Positions 1-7,330 of a DNA stretch of 64,000 bases are shown in pieces. The stretch is from positions 159,075-223,074 of the forward strand of contig CAZYVI010000004.1 of assembly GCA_964651245.1 (NCBI GenBank). Reading direction: 5' to 3'. A program made the position numbers and the translations under genes. Under the pieces are notes generated by a model. That model had not been told where the DNA came from. It searched no databases and saw nothing but the letters and a program-made list of their open reading frames with translations. The DNA comes from Avedoeria sp964651245 (GTDB taxonomy: Bacteria > Chloroflexota > Anaerolineae > Epilineales > Epilineaceae). Numbering within the stretch: the stretch's first letter is position 1; every line of letters begins with the position of its first letter.

Positions 1-588
1 CGCCGCCGGCTCGAGCACGGGCGAGCGGAACGGGCCGACATGGCGGCCGGCCGTCGTCGTGCCCTCGGGGAACACGATCAAGCCGTCGCCGCGGCCGAGG
101 ACGGCGGCGATCGCAGCGTTCACGGCGTGCAGATCGGTGACGTCGCGGCGGTTGACGAACAGCGTGCCCAGCCGCTCGGCCGCCCAGCCGATGACGGGCC
201 AGCCGGCGATGTCGTGCCGCGCCAGGAACACGGCCTCGAGGTGGGCGCCGAGGAGGACGACGTCGAGGTAGCTCAGGTGGTTCGTGACCAGGACGAACGG
301 CGCCGGCGGCGGCGGCCCGGCGACGCGCGCCTCGATGCCCAGCACCCACAACACGCGCGCGCACCAGCGGCGGAACATGCGCTGCCGGAAGCGCCGCGCT
401 CCGGGCGACACCCGGCCGATCACGGCCTGGCCCACCACCAGCGCGCTGAAGCTGACCGCCGTCAGCGCCGAGAGCGTCGCCAGGCGCGCCACCGCCCGCG
501 ATCGGCGGTGCAGGCGGCTGCCGGCGAGGCGCGGAACCCGGCGCGGCGCGGCGCGCCAGACCCGGCGCAGACGGCCGTCCGTCGTCAC
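1..588 (-). CDS. 1-acyl-sn-glycerol-3-phosphate acyltransferase (PlsC/OlsA family), 3' end cut by window edge
   Basis: This is a membrane-associated acyltransferase that would transfer an acyl chain to a lyso-lipid. The visible 196 residues hold the family motifs in order: NHLSYLD (the HX4D catalytic motif, H104 to D109), GTLFVNR (about 141-147) and the FPEGTTT substrate-binding motif (about 173-179). The GTG start overlaps the TGA of the upstream gene as GTGA, so the two genes are translationally coupled. The upstream partner is an OlsB-type N-acyltransferase, so the substrate may be lyso-ornithine lipid (OlsA role) rather than lysophosphatidate. That choice is inferred from context. The C-terminus lies outside the window. 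Confidence 0.85.
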   Translation of the reverse strand, partial: MTTDGRLRRVWRAAPRRVPRLAGSRLHRRSRAVARLATLSALTAVSFSALVVGQAVIGRVSPGARRFRQRMFRRWCARVLWVLGIEARVAGPPPPAPFVLVTNHLSYLDVVLLGAHLEAVFLARHDIAGWPVIGWAAERLGTLFVNRRDVTDLHAVNAAIAAVLGRGDGLIVFPEGTTTAGRHVGPFRSPVLEPAA

Positions 589-1412
589 GGCTCGCCCCCG
601 AACAGCTTGCGCCGCACCCGGTCCTCCATCTCGCGGACGTCGAGGATCGTCAGGAAGTCGATCGTCTTGAAGTCGCGGTCGAGGGCCGGCGGGCCGAGGA
701 TCTTGCAGCCGTGGTGCAGGTAGATCCGCATCAGCTGTGGGATGTTGACCTCGGGCACGGTCGAGATCGAGTGCTCGGCGTCGATCGCGCAGACATGGTC
801 GGGCAGCGGGTCCGCGCGCCAGCGGTCGTGCCGGTAGCCCTGGGCGTCGAGCCACTCCAGCGTCGCCAGCCCCTCCTCCGGGTCCTGGCTGGTGAGCGAG
901 GTGCAGCCGAACATGTAGTGGCAGCCGTTGTGGACGAGGTAGCGGGCCAGGCCGGTCCAGAGCAGGAACAGCACCCGCCCGTTGCGGTGATGCGCGGCGA
1001 TGCAGGCGCGGCCGGTCTCGGCCGCGGCGTCGAGCACCGCGGACGGCAGCGTCGTGAGGTCGAACAGCGTCGCCGAGTACCAGCCGAGCCCGGCGTCGGC
1101 CATGGCCCGGGTGTGGGCGCGGTAGGTGCCCACCAGGGCGCCGCTCTCCGCGTCGCTCACCATGAGGTGGTGGCACCACGCGTCGAACGGGTCGCGATCG
1201 CGGCCGGTGGCGTGGGACGCGGTTAGGCCCTCGCCCAGCTCCAGGTTGAAGATGCGGTAGCGCAGCTCCAGCACGGCGTCGAGGTCGGCTTCGTCGCGCG
1301 CCCACCGCACGCTGTAGTTGCCGGCGCGCAACGTGTCGCGCGGGATGCGCTCGGGCTGGAACGGATAGGGCGGCGGGTCGGGGGCGCCCGCCAATGGGAG
1401 CGGAACCAACAC
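585..1412 (-). CDS. GNAT-fold N-acyltransferase of the OlsB / hemolysin-like family
   Basis: This 275-residue protein has the layout of PF13444-type acyltransferases such as OlsB, which put a 3-hydroxyacyl chain on the alpha-amine of ornithine. Visible features are an N-terminal segment with VLELRYRIFN near residue 50, a DPFDAWCHHLMV block typical of the family, a GRACIAAHHRNG stretch, and a C-terminal part with INIPQLMRIYL-like and GPPALDRDFKTIDF blocks. A GTG start at 1412 follows a GAGGA ribosome site. The gene overlaps the PlsC-type gene by 4 bp, matching the olsBA arrangement for ornithine-lipid synthesis. Other amino-acid or amine acceptors cannot be excluded. Confidence 0.7.
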   Translation of the reverse strand: MLVPLPLAGAPDPPPYPFQPERIPRDTLRAGNYSVRWARDEADLDAVLELRYRIFNLELGEGLTASHATGRDRDPFDAWCHHLMVSDAESGALVGTYRAHTRAMADAGLGWYSATLFDLTTLPSAVLDAAAETGRACIAAHHRNGRVLFLLWTGLARYLVHNGCHYMFGCTSLTSQDPEEGLATLEWLDAQGYRHDRWRADPLPDHVCAIDAEHSISTVPEVNIPQLMRIYLHHGCKILGPPALDRDFKTIDFLTILDVREMEDRVRRKLFGGEP

Positions 1413-1523
1413 GTCAGCGGTCCTCGGGGGAGCGCCGCGGCGCGACGAGCCGACGGAACGCTATTGTGCATCAGCGGCGCCGCAAGCGGGCGCGATCGCC
1501 TGGCCGGGCCGGCGCCGCGCGGG

Positions 1524-1529
1524 TACAAT
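1524..1529 (+). promoter_or_regulatory. Candidate -10 element for rsfS
   Basis: TACAAT stands out in a very GC-rich region 40 bp upstream of the rsfS start. The hexamer 17 bp upstream (TGGCCG) is a poor -35 match, so only the -10 is supported. Confidence 0.35.
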
Positions 1530-1568
1530 GGCCGGCCGCGCGGCGCCCGCCGCCAGCCGACGACTGGG

Positions 1569-1937
1569 ATGCGATTGGACACATCGGCCCTCAACTGGAA
1601 CACCGCCGCCCGCCAGGCGTTCGACGCGATGGGCGACAAACAGGCCGAGGACATCGTCCTGCTCGACCTGCGGCCCATCTCGCCGATCGCCGACTATTTC
1701 GTGATCGGCACGGCCGGCTCGACGCGCCAGATGAAGGCCGTCGCCGAAGCCGTCGTCGACGCCCTGCGCGAATCGCTCGGCCTCAAGCCGTCGCTCGTCG
1801 AAGGGGCGCCCGAGTCGGGCTGGATGCTGGTGGACTACGGCGGGTTGATCGTCCACGTCTTCGACCCCGAGCGGCGTGCCTACTACGACCTCGAGTCGAT
1901 GTGGTCCGCCGCGCCGCTCGTGGCGCGCATGGCCTGA
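1569..1937 (+). CDS. rsfS: Ribosome silencing factor RsfS (Iojap family)
   Basis: RsfS binds ribosomal protein uL14 on the 50S subunit and blocks subunit joining under nutrient limitation. The 122-residue product is the usual family length. It carries the hallmark region DLRPISPIADYFVIGTA, then a GWMLVDYGGLIVHVF block, and ends shortly after a YYDLESMW motif. An earlier in-frame ATG at 1464 would add a low-complexity leader with no family similarity, and TACAAT at 1524 lies inside that leader, so ATG 1569 is chosen. A short hairpin follows the stop and the next gene, folD, is convergent. Confidence 0.93.
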   Translation: MRLDTSALNWNTAARQAFDAMGDKQAEDIVLLDLRPISPIADYFVIGTAGSTRQMKAVAEAVVDALRESLGLKPSLVEGAPESGWMLVDYGGLIVHVFDPERRAYYDLESMWSAAPLVARMA

Positions 1938-1960
1938 GGCGGCGCCGGCGCTGCGCCGCC
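1938..1960. terminator. Hairpin between convergent rsfS and folD
   Basis: An 8-bp perfect stem GGCGGCGC / GCGCCGCC encloses a 7-nt loop and begins one base after the rsfS stop. There is no U-tract. It may serve either strand. Confidence 0.45.
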
Positions 1961-2007
1961 CGGTGGGCCATGGCGCCACGCCCGGACGCGCCGCCGCCGC
2001 TCGCTCG

Positions 2008-2883
2008 TCAACCCGCGGGCCGCGCCAGCCGCCGCTCGGCCAGCTCGACCGTCGAGAGCAGGATCAGGGCCGTCGTCACCGGACCCACGCCGCCCGGCAC
2101 CGGCGTGACCCAGCCGGCCACCTCGGCCACGGCGGCCGTGTCGACGTCGCCGACCATGTGCTCGCGCGCGCCGTCGGACACCCAGTTCGTCCCGACGTCG
2201 ACGACCACGGCGCCGGGCTTGATGTCGGCCGGACCGACCAACCCCGGCCGGCCGGCGGCGACGACGAGCACGTCGGCGCGCCGGGTGTGCGCCGCCAGCC
2301 GGCGTGAGCGCGAGTGGCAGACTGTGACGGTGGCGTCGGCCTGCAGCAGCAGCAGGGCCGCCGGCAAGCCGACCGTCCGCGAGCGCCCGACGACGACCGC
2401 GTGCGCGCCCGCCAAGGGCACGCCGCTCTCGGCCAGCAGCGCCATCACCGCCCGCGGCGTCGCCGGCACGGGCCCCGGCAGCCCGCACGCCAGCCGGCCG
2501 AGGCTGGCCGGGTGGACGGCGTCGACGTCGCGCGCCGGGTCGATGGCGGCCACCACCGCCGCCGTGTCGCAGCCGGCCGGCAGCGGCATCTCGACCATCA
2601 CGGCGTCGACGCCGTCGTCGGCCTGCAGGCGCCGCAGCGCGTCGACGACGGCGCCGGTCGGCGTGCCCGCCGGCAGGTGCTCGGCGCGGTAGTCGAGGCC
2701 GATCCGGGTCGCCGCGCCGCCCTTCGTGCGCTGGTAGCCCTCGCTGGCGGCGTCGTCGCCGACCCGCAGCGATGCCAGCGTCGGCGGTCGGCCCAGGTCG
2801 GCCGCGACCTTCCGGCCGCGCGCCGCGGCCTCTTCGCGCAGGCGCTTCGACAGCGCACCCCCCTCGAGCCAGTTGGCGGTCAT
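2008..2883 (-). CDS. folD: Bifunctional methylenetetrahydrofolate dehydrogenase / cyclohydrolase FolD
   Basis: FolD interconverts 5,10-methylene-, 5,10-methenyl- and 10-formyl-tetrahydrofolate with NADP. The 291-residue protein has normal family length. It shows the substrate-site lysine region (GYQRTKGG), the motif VEMPLPAG, the acidic loop RDVDAVHP, the nucleotide-binding VVGRSRTVGLPAA and the C-terminal signature PGGVGPVT. The start is placed at ATG 2883, preceded by AAGGG, because the longer reading frame upstream adds sequence outside the family. In well-studied FolDs the VxxPLP motif carries Gln before the hydrophobic residue; here it is Glu. The ferredoxin gene begins divergently 82 bp away. 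Confidence 0.93.
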   Translation of the reverse strand: MTANWLEGGALSKRLREEAAARGRKVAADLGRPPTLASLRVGDDAASEGYQRTKGGAATRIGLDYRAEHLPAGTPTGAVVDALRRLQADDGVDAVMVEMPLPAGCDTAAVVAAIDPARDVDAVHPASLGRLACGLPGPVPATPRAVMALLAESGVPLAGAHAVVVGRSRTVGLPAALLLLQADATVTVCHSRSRRLAAHTRRADVLVVAAGRPGLVGPADIKPGAVVVDVGTNWVSDGAREHMVGDVDTAAVAEVAGWVTPVPGGVGPVTTALILLSTVELAERRLARPAG

Positions 2884-2965
2884 CGGCACCGTACCCTTCG
2901 ATTGCCCGAATGCGTTATCCTTGGCAGCCTGTCCCCAACCTGCCGTCGTCCACCGGGAGAGCGCG

Positions 2966-3205
2966 GTGCGCGTCCACATCGATTGGGACCTGTGCGCCGG
3001 GGCCGGCCTGTGCGTCGCCGCCGCGCCCGCCGCGTTCGCGCTGGTCGAGGCAGGACCCGGTCGTCATCGCGCCGTGCTCGTCGCACCGGCCGACGCGGCC
3101 ACGCTGTGGACGGCGGCGTACGCGTGCCCGACCTTGGCGATTCACCTCGACGACGACGACGGACGGCCCGTCTACCCACCGCTCCGCTTGACGGGCGCGG
3201 CATGA
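2966..3205 (+). CDS. Single-cluster ferredoxin, [3Fe-4S] type
   Basis: This is a 79-residue soluble electron carrier. Only three cluster cysteines are present: C10 and C16 in CAGAGLC, and C54 before proline in ACP. The position of a fourth ligand is taken by Ala/Gly. This C-x5-C...CP pattern is the one seen in [3Fe-4S] ferredoxins that feed cytochrome P450 or other oxidoreductases. The start is GTG 2966 with GGGAGA five bases upstream; the longer in-frame ATG at 2873 has no such site and overlaps the folD start. No P450 or ferredoxin reductase is visible nearby, so its partner is unknown. Confidence 0.8.
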   Translation: MRVHIDWDLCAGAGLCVAAAPAAFALVEAGPGRHRAVLVAPADAATLWTAAYACPTLAIHLDDDDGRPVYPPLRLTGAA

Positions 3206-3308
3206 TAACCGCCCAGGGCCGCGCGCCGCAACCCCGGGCCGGCGTAACCGTCGCGTGTCGTTACGCGCGGGTCGGTGCGCAGTCGGCGCAGGCGGCAGGT
3301 GAGGAACC

Positions 3309-3911
3309 GTGAGCCGGACCGGCCCCGACGGGTTCTGGGAGGGGTTCAAGCAGGCTGGTGAGGCCTCGGACGCCCACTTGGTCGCGCGCGTCGTCGAGGG
3401 GGACGAATCGGCGCTGGGCGAGCTCTACGGTCGTCACGTCGACGCCATCTACCGCTTCATCCTCGCCCAGCTCCGGTCGCGGGAGGACGCCGAGGACCTC
3501 ACGGCCGAGACGTTCGCCCGCATGATCCAAGGGCTGGCCGGGTTCCGCCACGAGGCCAGCTTCAAGAACTGGCTGTACCAGATCGCGCGCAACGCGGTGC
3601 GCAACCATCGCCGCGCCGCCGGATATCGGCGGACCGTGGCGTTGTCGCCGCTGCTGCGGGCGGCCGATGGCGACGACCCGCCGTCGCCCGCGGTCGAGGA
3701 CACCGCCATGGTGCTGTCGCTGCTGCTGCCGCTTCCGCCGCGCTACCGGCGCGTGCTGGAGTTGCGCTTCCTACATGGGTTGACGATCGAGGAGACCGCC
3801 CAGCGCATGGAGATCTCGGTGGCCAACGCCAAGGTGCTGCAGCACCGGGCACTCAAGCGGGCCGCGGACGCGAAGGAGGCCGACGCGCTTGACGCTCGAC
3901 GCGAGGCTTGA
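3309..3911 (+). CDS. RNA polymerase ECF sigma factor (sigma-70 family)
   Basis: The 200-residue protein has the ECF two-domain layout. Region sigma2 spans roughly residues 25-95 (LYGRHVDAIYRFILAQL, EDAEDLTAETFARM, the NWLYQIARNAVRNHRR helix). Region sigma4 spans roughly 130-185 (LPPRYRRVLELRFLHGLTIEETAQRM, then VANAKVLQHRALKRA). The GTG start at 3309 has GAGG just upstream. The 3' end overlaps the next gene by 23 bp, so sigma factor and membrane partner are probably co-translated. The partner looks like an anti-sigma protein, suggesting control by sequestration at the membrane. Confidence 0.93.
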   Translation: MSRTGPDGFWEGFKQAGEASDAHLVARVVEGDESALGELYGRHVDAIYRFILAQLRSREDAEDLTAETFARMIQGLAGFRHEASFKNWLYQIARNAVRNHRRAAGYRRTVALSPLLRAADGDDPPSPAVEDTAMVLSLLLPLPPRYRRVLELRFLHGLTIEETAQRMEISVANAKVLQHRALKRAADAKEADALDARREA

Positions 3912-5346
3912 CGCCGAGCGCGACGCGCTCGACGCCGCCATCGACGCCCTGAACCGCGGGGAGTCGTTCGGCGACGTCGAGGCGCGCCTGCCGGCCGAGC
4001 TCCGACCGTTGCTCGAGGCGGGCCATCGCCTGCGCCAGCACCGGCCGGCGGGCGACGCCCCGTGGCCCGGGTTCGTGCTGGGCCTGGGCGAGCAGCTGCG
4101 CACCGACTTGCGCATCGCGCTCGTCGACCCGCCGGCGCCGGGCACGGGCCGCGAGGCGGCACACGCGCGTCCGGCGCCGTGGGCGGCGATCGACTGGCGG
4201 CCGATCGCGCTGGCCGGTGTGGTGCTCGGCTTCGTGGCCGGCATCGTGGTCCGCGCGGGCGGCGACCGGGCCGTGCCTGCGCCGCCGCCAGCCGCCGGCG
4301 CCCTCCAAACGGCACGATGGACGGCCGTCGCCGACGGCGGGCCGCTCGAGTCGCAGCTCGAACGGGCCTGGCAGCGTCTCGGCGACCTCGAGCGTTGGAT
4401 CGCCGCCGGCGACGGGTCGACGTCGCAGCTGCAGCAGCGGGTCGACGACGTCCTGTCCGACTACGCCGACGCGATCGCGTTGGCGATGGTGGCCGAGGGC
4501 GACGACCGCGCCCTCCGGCGCGCCCGCGCCGACGCCGACGCCGCCGCGGCCGTGCTCGAACGGCTGGCCATCGGGCGGCCCGCACCGGTGCGGGCGGCGC
4601 TGGCGGCCGCGAGCGACCGGCTGCGCCTGCGCATCGCGGCGGCGCCACTGCCGGACCCGGACCCGACGTCGCCCGACGAGCCGCCGCGCCTGCAGCCGGG
4701 CGGCGAGCGCATCGTGCTCGCGCCGCCGGCCACCGCCAGCGCCGGGCCCGTCCCGCCCGCGCCGGCGCCGACCGCACCGACCGCCGAGCCCACCGTCGAG
4801 CCCACGCGCGCGCCCGGGCCGACGCCGGCGCCGACGACGACGCCCGGTGCCCCGGCCACGCCCACCTCGCCGCCCTCCACCGCCACGGCCACACCTGGCG
4901 GGCCGCCGTCGCCGGGCGCGCCGACGTCGGTCGTCCCGCCGGGCGCCACGGCGACCTCCGCGCCGCCGTCCGACCCCGAGCCGATGCCCACCGCCAGCCG
5001 GGTCGTCGTGCCGTCCGCCACGCCGGCCGCCCCGGTGCCGCCGACGGCGTCGCCGACGACCGGGCGCACGGTGACGGCCACGTCGACGCGCCCGGCGTCG
5101 TCCAGCGCGACCCCGGTCCCGACCGCCACGCCCACCCGCCGCAATCCGGAACCGCCGCCGCCGACCCTCGCGCCGCCGACCGTGTCGGCGCCGACGTCGA
5201 CGCCGGACGGCCTGCCGCCCACGCCCAAGCCGCCGCCGACCGATCCGGCGAACCCGACGGCCACCCCGCCACCCACGTCGTCGCCGCCCGAACCGACGCC
5301 CACGGCGGTGGACCCTGGCCCACCCCCGGGCCAGCGCGGACGCTAG
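3889..5346 (+). CDS. One-pass membrane protein with Pro/Thr-rich tail, probable anti-sigma partner
   Basis: The 485-residue protein starts at TTG 3889, chosen because AAGGAGG lies at 3873-3879 and no ATG is near. Residues 1-100 are cytoplasmic and Glu/Arg/Leu-rich, with a PWPGFVLGLGEQLRTDL segment resembling the N-terminal part of anti-sigma and DUF5667-type proteins. A hydrophobic segment at about 105-122 (PIALAGVVLGFVAGIVV) is the only membrane span. A helical region at about 135-255 follows. The last 200 or so residues are an unstructured Pro/Thr/Ala tail that would be extracellular. The function as an anti-sigma factor is inferred from position behind an ECF gene and topology; no zinc-finger HXXXCXXC motif is present. 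Confidence 0.6.
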   Translation: MTLDARLDAERDALDAAIDALNRGESFGDVEARLPAELRPLLEAGHRLRQHRPAGDAPWPGFVLGLGEQLRTDLRIALVDPPAPGTGREAAHARPAPWAAIDWRPIALAGVVLGFVAGIVVRAGGDRAVPAPPPAAGALQTARWTAVADGGPLESQLERAWQRLGDLERWIAAGDGSTSQLQQRVDDVLSDYADAIALAMVAEGDDRALRRARADADAAAAVLERLAIGRPAPVRAALAAASDRLRLRIAAAPLPDPDPTSPDEPPRLQPGGERIVLAPPATASAGPVPPAPAPTAPTAEPTVEPTRAPGPTPAPTTTPGAPATPTSPPSTATATPGGPPSPGAPTSVVPPGATATSAPPSDPEPMPTASRVVVPSATPAAPVPPTASPTTGRTVTATSTRPASSSATPVPTATPTRRNPEPPPPTLAPPTVSAPTSTPDGLPPTPKPPPTDPANPTATPPPTSSPPEPTPTAVDPGPPPGQRGR

Positions 5347-5386
5347 CCCGCCCGTCTCCCGCGTCGAGCGCGGGTCTGGAGCGGCT

Positions 5387-5415
5387 TTGCCGACGTCGGC
5401 ACGCCCTCCTACAAT
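5387..5415 (+). promoter_or_regulatory. Sigma-70-like promoter for the second sigma factor gene
   Basis: TTGCCG at 5387-5392 is followed after exactly 17 bp by TACAAT at 5410-5415. It would create an internal start within the five-gene unit, about 115 bp ahead of the second ECF gene. A 6-bp inverted repeat (CCTAAC/GTTAGG) lies further downstream, near 5474-5504, and could be an operator. Confidence 0.55.
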
Positions 5416-5534
5416 CGCCGCCGCAGCACCGGGCGCCACCGCCCTGGGCCGTGCCGCCCGCGATGGCCGGGCACCTAACCCTCTCCCTGGTCACGACGTT
5501 AGGCCGGCTGGGTGAGACGCTGGCGGAGCGCGCG

Positions 5535-6131
5535 TTGAGCAACCCGATGGACGAGCGCGCGTTGGTCGACCGGGCGCGCGGCGGCGACGGACAGGCCTTC
5601 GGGCAACTCTACGAGCGCTACGTCGACCGAGTCTACAGCTTCGTGCTCTTCCGCGTGCGCGATGCCGGCGTCGCCGAGGACCTCACCCAGGACGTGTTCG
5701 TCCAAGTGTTGCGCGGCCTCGACGGCTACGACTGGCGGGGCACGTTGGCGCCGTGGCTGTTGCGCATCGCGCGCAACACCGTCGTCGATCATTGGCGGCG
5801 CACCGGCCGGCGGCCGGAGCGTCCGATGTCGGCGGTGGAGGCCGAGGGCGACGGGGACGACGACGAAAGCATGATCGGCCGCGTGGTCGACGAGGAGGGA
5901 GACGTGGGGATCGTGCAGGCCGAGGCGTGGCTCGACCGGGCCGCGTTCCAGCGCGCGGCGGCGCAGCTGACCGCGCTGCAGCGCGAGGTCATCGCCCTGC
6001 GCTTCGCGGCCGGCCTGAGCATCCGCGAGACCGCCGACGCCATGGGCCGCAGTGAGGGCGCCATCAAGAACCTGCAGCATCACGCCGTGCGCGCCCTGCG
6101 GCGCGCCATCGGCCGAGACGAGCGCGCATGA
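5535..6131 (+). CDS. RNA polymerase ECF sigma factor, second copy
   Basis: This is an ECF sigma factor of about 198 residues. Sigma2 carries QLYERYVDRVYSFVLFRV, GVAEDLTQDVFVQVL and the APWLLRIARNTVVDHWRR recognition helix. Sigma4 carries LTALQREVIALRFAAGLSIRETADAM and EGAIKNLQHHAVRALRR. TTG 5535 is chosen because GGAG sits six bases upstream; ATG 5547 is an alternative, and an ATG at 5463 would add a leader outside the family. The stop overlaps the next start as ATGA. A private promoter precedes it (5387-5415). It is only distantly similar to the first sigma factor, so this is not a recent duplication. Confidence 0.92.
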   Translation: MSNPMDERALVDRARGGDGQAFGQLYERYVDRVYSFVLFRVRDAGVAEDLTQDVFVQVLRGLDGYDWRGTLAPWLLRIARNTVVDHWRRTGRRPERPMSAVEAEGDGDDDESMIGRVVDEEGDVGIVQAEAWLDRAAFQRAAAQLTALQREVIALRFAAGLSIRETADAMGRSEGAIKNLQHHAVRALRRAIGRDERA

Positions 6132-7330
6132 CCGCGCCCGACTGCCCCGGACGCGGACGGCCCGGCACCGCCGCCGACGACCGCGGCGGCGAGGGACCGG
6201 TCGACGCCGCCGCCGAGCGGTTTGCCCGCGCCTGGCAAGCGGTGCAGAGCGGCGCCGCGGTGGACGATGTCGTGACCGCGTTCGCTGACGACGCCGAGCT
6301 GGCCGAGCTCCTGCGCCTGGCGGACGCGGCGGCGCGCGTGCTGCCGGCCACCGTCGACACCGCGACGCGCGATCGACAGCGGACCCTGCTGGCGGCGATG
6401 CCGACCGCGGCGGGCCGCGGCCCGCGTGGCCGCGCCGCCGCTGCGCCGCTGGCGCGCCGGCGATGGGCCTGGCCGCAGCTGGCGCTGCGCCTCGGCGCGG
6501 CCGTCGTCGCTGCCTCGCTCGGCCTCGGCTCGACGGTCGTGGTGGCGGCGGACGACCTGCCGGGCGACCCGCTGTACGGCGTCAAGCGCGCCGCCGAGTC
6601 GGCGCGCCTGGCGATCACGTTCGACCCGGCGCGCCGGGCCGCGCTGCACATCGAGCTGGCGCATCTGCGGTTGAGCGAGATCCGCGCCCTGATCGACCGC
6701 GGCGACAACCCGCCCGCAGCGGTCGTCGAGGCGCTGCTCGAGGAGTTGACGTCGGCCCAGGCCGCCGCCGGCGACGCGGCCGAGCCGTCGCTCGTCGAGG
6801 GCGCCGCGTCGGCCCGCCGCGACGCCGCCGACGGCCTGCGCGCGCTGGCCGACCGCTCGCCCGCCGCCGCGCACCTGCTCGGCGGCGCGGCCGACAGCCT
6901 CGCCCCCCGTGCCGCACCGGCGCCGTCGGTCCCCCAGCCGGGCGACGCCGGCCCGCGTTCGGCGCCGCCGCGCCCGGAAGCGCCGCCGCGGGCGGCCACA
7001 CCGACCGCGGATGCGGGCGCCTCGGGTCCGCCGCGGGAGGCCGGGGCATCGCCGGCGACGGCCGCGCCCGCGCTGCCCTCGGCAACGGCGCCGGCGACGG
7101 CGGCGCCGGGCGTCCCCGCACCCGCCGACGAGCCGCCCGCTCCGGCGCCGGCCGAAGCCACGGCCGCGCCGCCCGCGGCCACCGACGCGCCCGCCGATCC
7201 GGCGCCGCCGCACGACCCCGCCCCCACGACGGCACCCGAGAACCCCCGCGCCAACGAGCGCGCCACCGACCTCGCCGAGCGGCCGCCGCCGCCGACGCGC
7301 CAGCCACAGCGGACGCCACGGCGGCCGTGA
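6128..7330 (+). CDS. DUF5667-domain membrane protein with Ala/Pro-rich tail
   Basis: This 400-residue protein is the partner of the second sigma factor, coupled by ATGA. It has a cytoplasmic N-terminus (about 1-110) with repeated Leu/Ala helices, one membrane span at about 117-140, then the DUF5667 signature DDLPGDPLYGVKR at 142-154. A helical domain follows to about 265 (AALHIELAHLRLSEI, an amphipathic ELTSAQAAA helix). The rest is Ala/Pro/Thr-rich. DUF5667 proteins commonly sit next to ECF sigma factors in Chloroflexota and actinobacteria and are thought to act as anti-sigma or signal-transducing partners; direct function is not established. Its stop overlaps the next gene as GTGA. Confidence 0.8.
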   Translation: MTAPDCPGRGRPGTAADDRGGEGPVDAAAERFARAWQAVQSGAAVDDVVTAFADDAELAELLRLADAAARVLPATVDTATRDRQRTLLAAMPTAAGRGPRGRAAAAPLARRRWAWPQLALRLGAAVVAASLGLGSTVVVAADDLPGDPLYGVKRAAESARLAITFDPARRAALHIELAHLRLSEIRALIDRGDNPPAAVVEALLEELTSAQAAAGDAAEPSLVEGAASARRDAADGLRALADRSPAAAHLLGGAADSLAPRAAPAPSVPQPGDAGPRSAPPRPEAPPRAATPTADAGASGPPREAGASPATAAPALPSATAPATAAPGVPAPADEPPAPAPAEATAAPPAATDAPADPAPPHDPAPTTAPENPRANERATDLAERPPPPTRQPQRTPRRP

